From Elephas maximus indicus (lineage: Eukaryota > Chordata > Mammalia > Proboscidea > Elephantidae), in assembly GCF_024166365.1 (NCBI RefSeq), contig NC_064820.1, positions 146,898,001 to 146,962,000 on the forward strand: a stretch of 64,000 nucleotides of DNA, given 5' to 3'. The notes under the pieces were generated by a model, which saw only the letters and a list, made by a program, of their open reading frames with translations, was not told where the DNA came from and did no database searches. A program made the position numbers and the translations under genes. Positions 22,350-34,235 of this stretch are shown in pieces; position 1 is the first letter of the stretch; every line of letters begins with the position of its first letter.

Positions 22350-24841
22350 TGAGAGTAAAGAGGGAGCCCAGAGTTCTACCTGCTCTGGGAAGACTACCTC
22401 CTCTGACCTCCATATCAGCATCAGCTGGAGTGAAGAGAACTCTAGGCAGGTACTCTCTCCTCCCACCTCCCAATACACCCAGTCTCACCACCACCCACTG
22501 CCTTGGGACTCTCAGGACTACTCTCATTCCGCCCTTCCTCCCTGTTCATGTCAATCCTTACAAGAGGCCCAGAACTTCTGGGCATCCCTCACCCCAGGAC
22601 TCTAAGCCCTATATGGCTCTGTCTTTCCCTTTTCTGATCCTATCTCCCACCCGCCATGTCCAGAAATGGTTTCACTGGATGCTGTAAAAGTCATAGCCTA
22701 GCATCAGTAAAATCCTCCATATCCTCAACCTCTTTTCTGAATGTCCTTTTTGCTTTCTTGCTCTAATGGAAAACTAGACTCCGCTTACCTTGCAGCCTCC
22801 TAAGCTGTGGCTATTTTCTCTCTTGTGGTCCTTGTGTCCCTGGGTATAGGGGTGGGGAGGTGCCCATTTTGGTCCTCAGTGCCTCTTCTAGATAGTTTGC
22901 CCTCCCGCCTCCTTAGAAACACCAAGCTTGGAATGTCATATCATCATACTCTTGTTTGCAGTCATTTACAGACCCCTGTATTTATATTGAATATTGAATA
23001 AACCAGGGACTGCCAGAAGAACAAACAAGTCTGTCTTGGATGAAGTACAGCCAGAGTGGTCCTTGGAAGCAAAGATGGTGAGACTTCATCTCACGTACTT
23101 TAGACATGTTATCGGGGGGACCAGTCCCTAGAGAAGGACATCATGCTTGGTAAAGTAGAAGATGAGCAAAAAAAAAAAAAGGAAGACCCTCGATGAGATG
23201 GATTAATACAGTTGCTGCAACAGTGGGCTGAAACATAACAATCGTGAGGATATTGTATATAGGGTCCTTTACAGACCTCTGTATTTTTTCACTCCCCCTC
23301 CTTCCTTGAAGGTTTTAGCTCTTCGTCCACCCTCTCCTGCTTAGATTTTGGATGGTTTCAGTGTTCTTGTAGATGAACAGTCCTCTCAGCTCCTTGACTT
23401 CCTCTTCACGATCTTGGCATCATCCTTGGCAATCCCTTCATCCTCTCAATTTCATGCATCCCACTCCCCAATAAACACTGTCTGCATTTCCAGCTCACTC
23501 CCTCTACCACTCCAAATCCAACAATTTCCCCTAGTACCTACAGTCCATCAATCCAAGCAAATACTCATTGTCCCTCACTCCCTTCCTGCCCACTTCCCTC
23601 CTTACCCAGCTTAAAGTCCATAATCCAATATTATACTCACTCCTTTGTCCCTCACTACAGTACAGCCACCGGGCAAAACCACAACCTTGGTGAAAAACAA
23701 CCCTCTACCCACTCCATACCTGCACCCACAAGTCTGGGGAGAACTGAAACAAAGCCAAAGCTGAACTGAGTGGTCTCACTTTAAATTAATGACCACAATC
23801 CTCCAGTGAGACCTAAAAGCTGCCCAGCAATTCTACTACATCCCCCAAGTCTATTCGCACCCTCTCTCCTAGACGACTGCTTCACACCTCCTCCTCCACC
23901 TCACTTTCAGCTGACAACCTCTTCCTATCGTGCTGAGAAAATAGAAGCCCTCAGAAGAGATGTTCCACAAGCTCAACTATATCTCTCCCCACCCACCTGC
24001 ATCTGTGCCCATCACCTCTACCTTCCATTTTGCTAATATGGGTGAGCTGTTGTGTTCCTATGTAAGGGCAGCCCCCTTTTTTTGTGCACCAGATGCCATT
24101 CCCACCCGCCTACTCAAGAACTTCACTTCAACATTTATCCCCTTTCTCACTCACATCATCAAAATGTCCCTCTCTCCAGGATTATTTCCATCAGCACAGA
24201 AAGATTCTGTAACGTTTCTGTCTTAAAGAAAAACATTCTCTTGACCTTATATCCTCTTCAAGCTCTTTATTTCTCTCCTCCTCTTTATGGCATTGCTCCT
24301 TGAAGGGATTGGCTCTGTTTGCTGACCTCAATTCCCCTCCTCCCTTTCTTTCTTCCACCCACTTCCATCAGGCTCTAGTCCCCACCACTGCAGCAAATTG
24401 CCTTTGTCAAGGGCTCACCATGTTGTTACATCCCATCACCAATTTTCAGGCTTCACTTTACCTGCCTCTGTAGCTTTTGAGGGTTCAGCTCTCCCTCTTT
24501 GTTTTCCAGATCATCACTGCCTTCTCCTGGTTTCCCTTCTGCCTCTCTGGTTGCTCCTTCTCAGTCTCCTTTCCTGAGGCCTCCTCATCTCCCTGATCTC
24601 TTAGCTTCTCCTCTCTTATCCACACTCACTCCCTTGATCATCTCCTCCAGCATCCTGGCTTTAAGTATCATTCAGTTTCTGACACCTTACAAATGTATAT
24701 CCCCAGCCTGAACCTTTTTCCTGGATTCCAGACTCAGATTATCTCTAAGCAGTCAGCTGAAGCTGAACCTTGGCCGCCCCCTTCAAGTCAGACCAAAGAT
24801 CGCCAATTCTCCCCAGGCTGTACCTGGCGCACTTCCCTGCA
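22350..24841 (+). mobile_element. Ancient L2 (CR1-clade LINE), decayed
   Basis: Pyrimidine-rich, degraded L2 with pieces matching the endonuclease/RT region. Near 23935-24030, GCTGAGAAAATAGAAGCC..CATCTGTGCCCATC is characteristic. Near 24520-24700, CTCAGTCTCCTTTCCTGAGG and CCACACTCACTCCCTTGATC match L2 RT text. It is split by RTE at 22984-23267 and by L1 at 24850-25380, with perhaps a further L2 piece at 25381-25430. No usable frame. Confidence 0.72.
22984..23267 (+). mobile_element. RTE fragment inserted in L2
   Basis: Matches 21715-21990 (CAGAAGAACAAACAAGTCTG, ATGTTATC..GGACCAGTCCCTAGAGAA). A 19-bp duplication with one mismatch, TTTACAGACCCCTGTATTT, flanks it at 22965-22983 and 23268-23286. 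The copy ends at GTATATAGGGTC, so it lacks the final SINE-like tail seen in the other copy. Confidence 0.9.
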
Positions 24842-24849
24842 GACATTTG

Positions 24850-25380
24850 AGTTTTTGTTTTGTTTATTGTGGTGGAATATATATAACATAAAATTGGCCT
24901 TTTTAAGTGTACAATGTAGTTGCATTAATTATATTCATGATGTTGTACAATCATTATCGTTATTTTTTCCAAAACTTTTTCACCATTCCAAACAGAAACT
25001 CTGTACCCATTAGGCATTAACTCCTCCATTCCCTCCTCCCCTCAGGCTGTGGTAACTACTAATCTACTTTCTGTCTCTATGCATTTGCCTATTTTAGGTA
25101 TTTCATATAAATGGGATCATATATGATTTGTCCTTTGTATTGGCTTATTTCACTCAGCATAATGTTTTGAAGATTCGCCCAGGTCATAGCATTATCAGAC
25201 TTTCATTTCTCTTTATGACTAACTAATATTCCGTTGTATGTATATACCGCATTGTGTTTATCTATTCATTTGTTCATGAATATTTGGGTCATTCCTACCT
25301 TTTGGCTATTGTGTGAATAATGTTACAATGAACATCAGTGTATAAGTATCTGAGTCCCTGCTTTCAATTTTGGGGGGTAT
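24850..25380 (-). mobile_element. L1 3' end inserted in L2, minus orientation
   Basis: Reverse L1 3' UTR (GGTGGAATATATATAACATAAAA) and C-terminal ORF2 (CATTTGTTCATGAATATTTGGG). Short duplications, GACATTTG at 24842-24849 and 25381-25388, flank it. Confidence 0.85.
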
Positions 25381-25439
25381 GACATTTGGATTTTTAACTT
25401 CAATCTAAAGCATGAAAATTCAGACCTTTCCTCTGTACG

Positions 25440-26613
25440 GGCCTATGGAGTGAGGGCCATTGGGGTGGGTGCCAGTGACTCAGTGAACATTTGCAGTCTG
25501 GTGAGTTCACTCTCCAATTTGGGCTGGCTGAGCGAGCTCAGTGAAGCAGTCCTGGCCAGACTCAAGGTGGCCACTTTGGCTGCATCTCCACCCCTCACAG
25601 GTGTATAGGTACCTGACCCTTGACACCTGTACATTCTGCCTGCGCTCTGTATCTCTTTCCTGTCTTCCTCCCCAGGTGCTGTAGGACACAGTGACACGTT
25701 CCAGGAGGGCACTGCTGAAAGCCTAATCCTGAGGTCATCACCCATCATCCCGTGGCTTCCACACAAAGATGAAATTACCTCTCCTCTGAATTTTGTAGCT
25801 CCCTGGGACCCCATGAGAAGAAAGGCCAAGTAGGAAGCTCTGTAAGGCCCAACTGGCACCTCACCCACTTCTCCAGCCTCATTATTCTGGGGTAATTCCT
25901 GGCCTGGGGAACCCACCTGAGCTTTCAAGGAGGGTTACTTTCCCCCAGCCCAGCCCCCAAAAATGAGGGGCAAGGAGTGCTATTCCCTGCAGCCATGACA
26001 TCTCCAAGAAACCTTGTGAGTGGGCTTCTCAGCAGTTGATGGGAATGTAGGGCCGTCCTTCCCCTCCCCACACCACTCAAGGCTGCAATTTTGTAAACCA
26101 TGAATTAAAGCCTGGAATACTCAATGCCCTGCGGTCTCCCAAAGTGGGAGGGTCCCAAAAAAGGATCAGTTTCCCTTAGAAGCCAGGCACATTGGCAGGA
26201 GGGTACCCACGTAAAAAAGCAATCTACGGGCAACAATAATCTGCTGTTTCCCCTTCTTCAGAGTGTCTGGCTGAGTCTAAATTGAATTATTAATCTAATC
26301 CTGGGTGCCCGTGTCACTTTTCCAGACAACCAGTTTATTCATGACTCGCCCACAATCAATTTCAACATGCAATTTGCGATGAAATTTGACTGATCAGCAA
26401 TACCATAATTAGTTACAAATGTCTGTGCTTGTATTTGTTTGGTGTAGGGGCTTTTTCATTAAAGTGATGGAGGCCAATAAACACCATGACTTTGCTCTGG
26501 GATGCAGGACTAGCGGCAGCTGTGTCATGGGCCAGGGACAGTCTGGCTCGTAAAGAGATTGTGGGAACTTGAAGTTGCAAGACCAGGAGCTGTGTTTTCA
26601 TGTTAACACTTTA
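25440..26613. other. Low-repeat DNA, no gene recognised
   Basis: No recognised repeat. A frame of 161 codons lies on the minus strand at 25443-25928, but it has no domain, and its G+C-rich context makes chance likely. The right part contains the candidate conserved element below. Confidence 0.45.
26205..26420. promoter_or_regulatory. Candidate conserved non-coding element
   Basis: A clean, repeat-free stretch rich in homeodomain-type cores: TTGAATTATTAATCTAATCC, CCACAATCAATTTC, ATGCAATTTGCG, CATAATTAGTTAC. The spacing and density of ATTA/TAATCC/ATGCAAAT-like cores resemble developmental enhancers. Conservation is not testable here, so this is inference from composition. Confidence 0.35.
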
Positions 26614-28529
26614 TTTTTATTTTTCTTGTGCTTTAGGTGATGGTTTACAGAGCAAATTAGTTTCCCATTCAATAGTTTATACACAAATTGTTCTCTATAA
26701 TATTGTTTGCAATCCCCCCAATGTGTCAGCAATCTTCCCATTACCAGCCTGAGTTCCCCATTTCCATTAGTCTGGTTTTCCTGCCCCTTTCTACCTTCTA
26801 ATATTTGCTTTTTGAAAGATGTTGTCCTTTTGATCTTATGTAGATGATTGTTCTAAGGAGAAATTTCCTCACGTGTGTTATTGCTTATGTATAGGTCTGT
26901 CATTTAGCTGAAAGGCGATCTCCAGAAATGGCTTCATTTTCAAGTTAGAAGGGTGTCTAAGGGCTATAGTCTCAGGGATTCTCTCAGTCTCTTTCAGACC
27001 AGTAAATCTGGTATTTTTTATGAATTTGAATTTTGTTCTACATATTTTTTTTTCTCCCATTCTAACCAGGACCTTCTATTGTGATCCTGGTCAGAGCAGT
27101 CGATAGAGGTAGCTGGGTACCATCTAGTTCTTCTGGTCTCAGGATGATGGAGGCTGTGTTTCCTGTGGTCCATTAGTCCTTTGGACTAATTGTTTTCTTA
27201 AGTCTTTGGTTTTCTTCACTCTCCTTTGCTCCAGATGGAAAGGAACCAATAGTTGTATCTTAGATGGTCAGGTAATGGATTGAATTGGGTCCCCCCAAAA
27301 TATGTGTCAACTTGGTTAGGTCATGTGTAGTTGTCCTCCATTTTGTGACTTTCCTATGTGTTTTAAATCATAATCTCTCTCTGTGGTTAAAAGGATTACT
27401 TAGGTCACCGCCCTGATCCAAAAGGGAGTTTCCATGGGGTATGGCCTGCACCACCTTTTATCTCTCAAGAGATAAAAGGAAAGGTGAGCAAGCAGAGAGT
27501 TGGGGACCTTATACCACCAAGAAAGAAGCACCGGGAGCAGAGAACGTCCTTCGGGCCCGGGGTCCCTGTTCCATAAAGCTCCTAGTCTAGGGGAACATTG
27601 ACGAGAAAGCCTTCCCCTGGAGCCGACACCCTGAATTTGGACTTGTAACCTACTAGACTGTGAGAAAATAAATTTCTTTTTGTTAAAGCCATCCACTTGT
27701 GGTATTTCTGTTATGGCAGCACTAGATGACAAAGACAGGCCACTAACAATCTTTTAAGATCCCAGAAGTTACTTACCAAAGTAGGATGTAGAACATTTTC
27801 GTTATGAACTATGTTATGCCAATTAACCTAAATGTCCCCCAAGACTATGGTCCTTAGCCTTCAAGCCTAGTAACTCAGTCCCACGAGTTGTATGAATATA
27901 TCTGGGCTGTTTCCATGACTGTGCCCCCGGTGTACTCTATATATATGAATATACATATAGCACATATAACTATGTATGTAGAAATATCCACAGCCAAACC
28001 TATGTATGCACATGAGTGTACTTCTATATGCCCTCCCACACCTATTCAGCATACATATCTACCTATGTGTTCACTTGTAAATTATCGTTTGTTATTACTG
28101 TTGTTGTAGGATTGTGTATGTTATAGTACCTACCTTTGTTGATTTTTATTCTTGTGTACCTCTCAGTGCCTTCCCTTGCTTTGGTTGTGTTGTGCTGACT
28201 TCCCCCATATTGTGTACTGCCTTTCCTTTCACCAAAGTTAACAAGTGTCTACTCACTAATTAGTCATTTTCCCTCCCTCCCCTTCCCATTCCTGGTAACC
28301 ATCGAAAAAATATTTCTTTCTGTATGTAAACTTTTTTTTGACTATTTATAATAGTGGTCTCATACAATATTTGTCCTTTTGTAATTGACTTATTTCACTC
28401 AGCATAATTTCCTCCAAATTCATCCACATCGTGAGATGTTTTTGGATTCATTATTCTTTATCATTGCTCAGTATTCCACTATGTGTATGTATCACAGTTT
28501 GCTTATCTGCTCATCCACTGGTGAACTCA
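26614..28529 (-). mobile_element. Older L1 family, 3' UTR and ORF2 C-terminus, minus orientation
   Basis: Reverse of a 3' UTR related to, but distinct from, the young L1. The same variant occurs plus-strand at 48935-49640. Pieces are 26614-27270 and 27738-28529, split by a MaLR LTR. TGTTAACACTTTAT and CTGAACACTTTTGT at the ends suggest a decayed target duplication. Confidence 0.82.
27271..27737 (+). mobile_element. ERVL-MaLR solo LTR in L1 3' UTR
   Basis: Starts near GTAATGGATTGAATTGGGTCC and ends GATGACAAAGACA. The 5-bp flanks GGTCA (27266-27270) and GGCCA (27738-27742) are a near-perfect duplication. No internal retroviral region is present. Confidence 0.9.
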
Positions 28530-28896
28530 CCTGAACACTTTTGTGTTTACCAAGAGTAATCTGGGTTGGGCAGATGATAACATGTGCAATCCATGAGGAA
28601 GAAGAGAGCTGGTCTTACCCTGCTTGGACTCCCCAGTAATCTCCCCAGATCTGCTTGCATACCTCCAGTAACAGAGGGCTTCCTACCTGGTGAGGCAGCT
28701 CTACTTATGAGAAAGTCTTTCCTTGCCTGGGACTCCACCTACCAGTTGTAGGTCTGTCCCACCCAGTCTAGAGTGTTTGGTCTCAACTCAGACACTGCCA
28801 CATTTCATGAGCTTGGGCCAGCCTCTAAGCCTCCTCAATTTATCCATCTGAAAAAAGGGGATAATCTATTAGCCTGTTTCAAGGATTGTAACAGTT
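28530..28896. other. Unassigned DNA between two L1 insertions
   Basis: No recognised gene or repeat. It may be a segment of older unique DNA; its right side (CATTTCATGAGCTTGGGC..CTCAATTTATCCATCTG) is reminiscent of MIR. Confidence 0.4.
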
Positions 28897-28910
28897 AAGA
28901 TTGTTAGCTG

Positions 28911-30467
28911 CACAGATACATGCGGAAATGCTCACAATCATTAGCCGTTAGAGAAATGCAAATCAAAACTACAATGAGATTCCATCTCACTCCAACAAGA
29001 CTGGCATTAATCCAAAAAATGCAAAATAATAAATGTTGGCGAGGTCGTGGAGAGACTAGAACACTTATACTCTGTTGGTGGGAATGTAAAATGGTACAAT
29101 CACTTTGGAAATCGATTTGGTGCTTCCTTAAAAAGCTAGAAATAGAACTACCATAAGATCCAGGAACCCCACTCCTTGGAATATGTCCTAGAGAAATAAG
29201 AGCCTTTACACAAACAGATATATGCACACCCATGTTCATTGCAGCACTGTTTACAATAGCAAAAAGTGGAAGCCACCAAAGTGCCAATGGATGAAGGGAT
29301 AAATAAATTACGGTATATTCACACAATGGAATACTATGTATCAATAAAGAACAATGATGAATCCATGAAACATCTCATAACATGGAGGAATCTGGAAGGC
29401 ATTATGCTGAGTGAAATTAGTCAGTTACTAAAGGACAAATATTGTATGAGACCACTACTATAAGAACTCAAGAAATAGTTTAAACACAGAAGAAAATATT
29501 CTTTGATGGTTATGAGGATGGGGAGGAAGAAAGGGAAAAGGGTATTCACTAATTAGATAGTAGACAAAAACTATTTTAGGTGAAGGGAAAGACAACACAC
29601 AATACAGGAAAGGTCAGCACAACTGGACTAAACCAAGAGTGAAGAAGTTTCCTGAATACAACCAAACAATTCGAAGGCCAGAGTAGCAGGGGCAGGGGTC
29701 TGAGGACCATGGATTCAGGGGACATCTAGGTCAATTGGCATAATAAAATCCATTAAGAAAACATTCTGCATCCCAGTTTGGTGAGTGGCATCTGGGGTCT
29801 TAAATGCTAGCAAGCGGCCGTCTAAAAGATGTATCAATTGGTCTCAACCCACCTAGAGCAAAGGACAATGAAGAACACCAAAGACACAAGGTAATTATGA
29901 GCCCAAGAGACAGAAAGGGCCACATAAACCAGAGACTACATTAGCCTGAGACTAGAAGAACTAAATGGTGCCTGGTTACAACCTATGACTGCCCTGACAG
30001 GGAACAAAACAGAGAATCCCTGATGGAGCAGGTGAGCAGTGGGATGTAGGCCTCAAATTCTTGTAAAAAGACCAGACTTAATGGTCTGACTGAGACTAGA
30101 AGAACTCTGGAGGTCGTGGTCCCCAGACCTTCTGTTAGCCCAAGACTGGAACCATTCCCAAAGCCAATTCTTCAGACAGGGGTTGGACTGGACTATAAGA
30201 TAGAAAATGATACTGGTGAGGAGTTAGCTTCTTGGCTCAAATAGGCACATGAGACTATGTGGGCAGCTCCTGTCTGGAGGGGAGATGAGAAGGCAGAGGG
30301 GGACAGAATCTGGCTGAATAGACAAGGGGAATACAGGGTGGAGAAAAGGAGTGTGCTGTCTCATTAGGGGGAGAGCAACTAGGAGTACATAGCAAGGTGT
30401 ATATAAATTTTTGTATGAGAGACTGACTTGATTTGTAAACTTTGACTTAAAGCACAACAACAACAAA
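28911..30467 (+). mobile_element. Lineage-specific L1, 5'-truncated
   Basis: It enters in the ORF2 C-terminal region and runs through the whole 3' UTR to AAAGCACAACAACAACAAAAAG. A 14-bp duplication with one mismatch flanks it, AAGATTGTTAGCTG (28897-28910) and AAGATTGTTAGTTG (30468-30481). Confidence 0.95.
28920..29463 (+). pseudogene. L1 ORF2 C-terminus remnant
   Basis: Two frames cover the end of ORF2: 28920-29156 ([20 protein letters not shown].., with the Cys/His cluster) and 29266-29463 (YIHTMEYY.., ending RPLL). A stop near 29157 and a frame change separate them. Only the last ~180 codons are present, so no RT activity is possible. Confidence 0.9.
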
Positions 30468-30906
30468 AAGATTGTTAGTTGCAAACAACAGAAATTGACT
30501 GTGTCTGACGTAAGCAGAAAAATAACTACTAAAATGATATTCAGCAGCTCAGAGAATCTCTGGCAGAGCAGAGAAGCAGGCCCAGAGGCTGCACAGCCAC
30601 AAGCAGGGCCCCAAATCACGCTGCAGAACTGGCCCCCTCAATCTTGCTGCCATCACTGCATTACCACCACCATAAAGCAGACTTTGCAAGCTGGGCTGTG
30701 GGCATTCTGCCAGGTCTTTAGGTACCACCATTTCTACCACCCTTAGAACAGCAGCCTGTCGCACCCGTGGTAACCACCAAGTAGAACTCTCTGTGGTCTT
30801 GGCTGCTTTGAGCCACTAGCTCCCTGGTCAGAGTCTGGAGCCTATGTATCTGATTATCAGAGCCTGGGTCATGTGCCCTTGCCCAGCCACAAGGAGACTG
30901 GGAAGA

Positions 30907-30976
30907 GTGTGTACGTGGCACTTTCAGCCTCTATAGTGGGAGTGTGTACGTGGCACTTTCAGCCTCTATGGTAGGA
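30907..30976. repeat. 35-bp tandem duplication
   Basis: Two adjacent copies at 30907-30941 and 30942-30976, each starting GTGTGTACGTGGCACTTTC, differ at two positions. Confidence 0.95.
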
Positions 30977-31124
30977 AGCCTCTATTGTGCTCAGAATGTG
31001 GGAAGTTCCCCACCACAGGAAGAGGGTTCAGAGCCTGGGTAGCCAAAAAGAAGAAAAAACAATCAAATACAATAATAGATATTAAAGAGGTTTGAAGAGG
31101 TATCAAGCTTTGCATACTTGCCAA

Positions 31125-31270
31125 AGATTATTATCATTCTTCTCCTGGCTGTAAGGCACAATGCTAGGCACGCGGAGGATATGGAGGGAGAAAGTCACAG
31201 TCCCTCCCCTCAAAGAGAGCTCAGTACAATCAAGGAGTGAGGAGGCATAGGAACAGATGACCCTTGCCCC
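31125..31270 (-). mobile_element. L2-like fragment, minus orientation
   Basis: GCACAATGCTAGGCACG..GTCCCTCCCCTCAAAGAGAG has the layout of reverse L2 (tgctaggcNctggNgatac..ctgccctcaNggag). Old and short. Confidence 0.5.
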
Positions 31271-32669
31271 AGGCAGAGTGGGTGACCCTTGTGGATTCAG
31301 GTGCCCAGGTTACATATTGATTAACTATGAAATACCAGGTCCCAAAACCGTAGGTGATGTAAGTAGGCTTCTGAAAAGACCCAAAGTTTTCTCGGAGATA
31401 AGTGGTATCTAGCATTCTCACTGTGTGCTGGGGCTCTACATCAGTACACTGGTGTCTTACATAGACCCAGACCCAAGGAATGCTGCCCATACACACCTAT
31501 TCCCTGCTGAGAACTGTTATGATTTCTCTGCTTGGCATCATCCCTTCTCCTCTGGTAGCAGCACCCCAATTTTCATTCTCTGTCATTTTTAACTTAGGAC
31601 CTTCAGAAAAAAAAACTTGGGACCTTCAGATGGAGTTAATTCCCTGGCTCAGGATTTGACATGTGAACCAGCTTGAATTGCATAGGGATTGGTTGAGGGG
31701 CAGGCGTGTGACCCAGGTGGGAGCCCAGCCTCTCACAAGGAAAGTCCAGAAACTGAAGAGGGCTGTGGGTACTAGTTGGCCCTCATCACTCCAGCGGTGA
31801 GCATTGAGCTAACCATGTTGTTTGCCCTTGATGACCAGCCCTTCACAGTGATGGAAAGTATCACTTAAACCTTAAGGGATCCATCCTCTTCCCCAATAAA
31901 ACAGAGAAAGGAGTCAGCTCCACTCATTCTACGGAATGGAGAGCTGGGCCAGGGAGGGCAGCATGAGAGCAGGTTCTACCTTTGAGAACTCCTGCTTGAA
32001 AGTGTTGAAAATGGCAAGGAAACCAGGGTCCCATAAGTTTAGAAGCAGCTCAGAAAGGGACCAGACTGGGACTTCCCCTGCCAGGCTCTGGGCACAGCCT
32101 GCCAGACCCCCTGGAGTCCTGAGCTGCTAAGTCAGCTGCTCAGGTAGAGCAGCCCTGGTATGGCATATGGGACCCCTGGTGTATTTATGACACCGTGTGA
32201 CATTGTTGGGCTTCCTGACTGTGCATGGAGCCTTATTGTTCTTATCCACAGTCAGAAAACTGGGCTTTCGGGGAGTGGTTCCAGCTTCACATATTCTGTC
32301 CCGTTGTCAGGCCCTATGTTCTGATTTGGGGTTCTGAAATTATGGACCCCACTGGTGCCTGAACAGGAAGGACTCTGTTGCCTCTAGAATGAAGGGCCTG
32401 GTACTGCATGTGCTCTGTAGGCCCCAAGCACCACACAAGCCTGAGCTCAGTAGAGTTCATTAGCAGGCTAACCACTGCTCCACAAGAGCTTGCATGGGTG
32501 TCATTTCTGAGCCCCTTTTGGAGTCAGCCTGGCAGGTATCTGCAGGCTGAGAAATGGATTGTTGTTGCCTTTCCACAGCAACGTAAGTACTTCTGGAAAC
32601 ATCACCTGAAGTTTCAGCCTGAAACATTAAGCCCCAGGTAAATCACTTTCAAAATTGTTCAGCATTACC

Positions 32670-32980
32670 ATTCCCAAAGCCAACTCTTCAGACAGTGATT
32701 GGACTGGACAATGGGATAGAAAATGAAACTGGTGAAGAATGAGCTTCCTGGATCCAGTAGACACATGAGAGTATGTTGGCATCTCCTGTCTGGAGGGGAG
32801 ATGAGAGGGCAGAGGGGATCAGAAGCTGGCCGAATGGACACAAAAATAGAGAGTGGAGGGAAGGAGTGTGCTGTCTCATTAGGGGGAGAGTAACTAGGAG
32901 TATATAGCAAGGTGTATATAAATTTTTGTATGAGAGACTGACTTGATTTGTAAACTTTCACTTACAGCACAATAAAAAAG
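32670..32980 (+). mobile_element. L1 3' end, strongly 5'-truncated
   Basis: Last 300 bp of the young 3' UTR, ending CACTTACAGCACAATAAAAAAG. Flanks AAAATTGTTCAGCATTACC (32651-32669) and AAAATGTTCAGCATTATCC (about 32981-32999) are a long target duplication with small differences. Confidence 0.93.
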
Positions 32981-33004
32981 AAAATGTTCAGCATTATCCT
33001 CCAA

Positions 33005-33683
33005 GGGGCTCTGGTGGCGCAGTAGTTATCTTAGTCATCTAGTGCTGCTATAACAGAAATACCACAAGTGGATGGCTGTAACAAATATAAGTTTATTCTC
33101 TCACAGTCTAGTAGGCTAGAAGTCCAAATTCAGGGCATCAGCTCCAGGGGAAGGCTTTCTCTGTCAGCTCTGGAGGAAGGTCCTTGTCACCAATCTTCCC
33201 CTGGACTAGGAGCTTCTCCACACAGAAAGCTTGGGTCCGAAGGCCGTGCTCTGCTCCTGGCACTGCTTTCTTGGTGGTATGATGTTCCCCTGTCTCTCTG
33301 CTCGCTTCTTTCTTTCATATCTCATGAGAGATTGGTTTAAGACACAATCCAATCCTGTAGCTTGAGCTCTGCCTCATTAACCTGACTACCATCTATCCCA
33401 CCTCATTAACATCATAGAGGTAGGATTTACAACACATAGGAAAATCACATCAGGTGACAAAATGGTGGACAATCACACAATAATGGGAATCATGGTGTAG
33501 CCAAATTGATACACATATTTTTGGCGGACAAAATTCAATCCTTGACAGTGGTTAAGAGCTCGGCTGATAACTAAAAGGTTGGCAGCTTAAGTCCACCAGC
33601 CACACCCTGGAAACCCTATGGGGCAGTTCTACTCTGTCCTATAGGGTCGCTATGAATTGGAATTGACTGGGCAGCAACAGATA
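33005..33683 (+). mobile_element. AfroSINE split by a MaLR LTR
   Basis: Pieces are 33005-33026 (GGGGCTCTGGTGGCGCAG head) and 33548-33683 (GTGGTTAAGAGCTCGG..GTCGCTATGAATTGGAATTG). Removing the LTR and one 5-bp repeat restores the normal SINE order. Confidence 0.95.
33027..33547 (-). mobile_element. ERVL-MaLR solo LTR inside an AfroSINE
   Basis: Begins TATCTTAGTCATCTAGTGCTG and ends near CAAAATTCAATCCTTGACA. The 5-bp flanks GTAGT (33022-33026) and GTGGT (33548-33552) are its target duplication, one base changed. Confidence 0.94.
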
Positions 33684-33689
33684 TCCTCT

Positions 33690-34235
33690 AAAACTGACAC
33701 GGGCACACTCTGTGACCCAACAACCCCACTCCTAAGTATGTATATCCAGCAGAAAGGCATACATATGTGTCCCAAAAGACATGAACTATTCGCAAAAGCT
33801 AAAGCTGGAAACAACCCAAATTTCCATCAACAGTAGAATGAATAAATTGTGGTATATTCATAAAATGGAATACGGCAATGAGGCTGAGCCAAGTATTTTA
33901 TACTCAACAATATGGATGAGTTTTAGGAACATAATACTGAGTAAGAGAAGCCGGACATAAAAATAGTACATATGGTATGAGTCTATTTACAGAAAGTTCA
34001 AAAATAGGCAAAACTAACTAGGTGATAGAAGCCGAGACAATGGTAACTCCTGGGGGCAGTGACTTTGAGAGGCCACAAGGGAGATTTTGGGGGCTGGTGA
34101 TGTTCAAATTCTTGTTTCACAGGCAATGGTTCCACAGGTGAGTTCACAGGAGCTGTACACTTATGATTTTGGCACTTTTCTGCATGTGTATTATGCTTCA
34201 ATAAAAAGTTTACTTATAAAAATAAATAACCTCTT
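33690..34235 (+). mobile_element. Old L1 3' end, plus orientation
   Basis: Decayed ORF2 C-terminus (ACCCCACTCCTAAGTATGTA, AATTGTGGTATATTCATAAAATGG) followed by a 3' UTR ending ATGCTTCAATAAAAAG. Confidence 0.85.

Larger units (their letters stand above)
30482..32650. other. Mostly unique DNA
   Basis: No gene is identified. It contains the 35-bp tandem pair and an L2-like piece listed separately. Frames are short. Confidence 0.45.

Noticed and set aside
25443-25928. 161-codon minus-strand frame in unique DNA
   Set aside because: No recognisable domain or codon pattern. It could be an exon fragment but nothing supports it.
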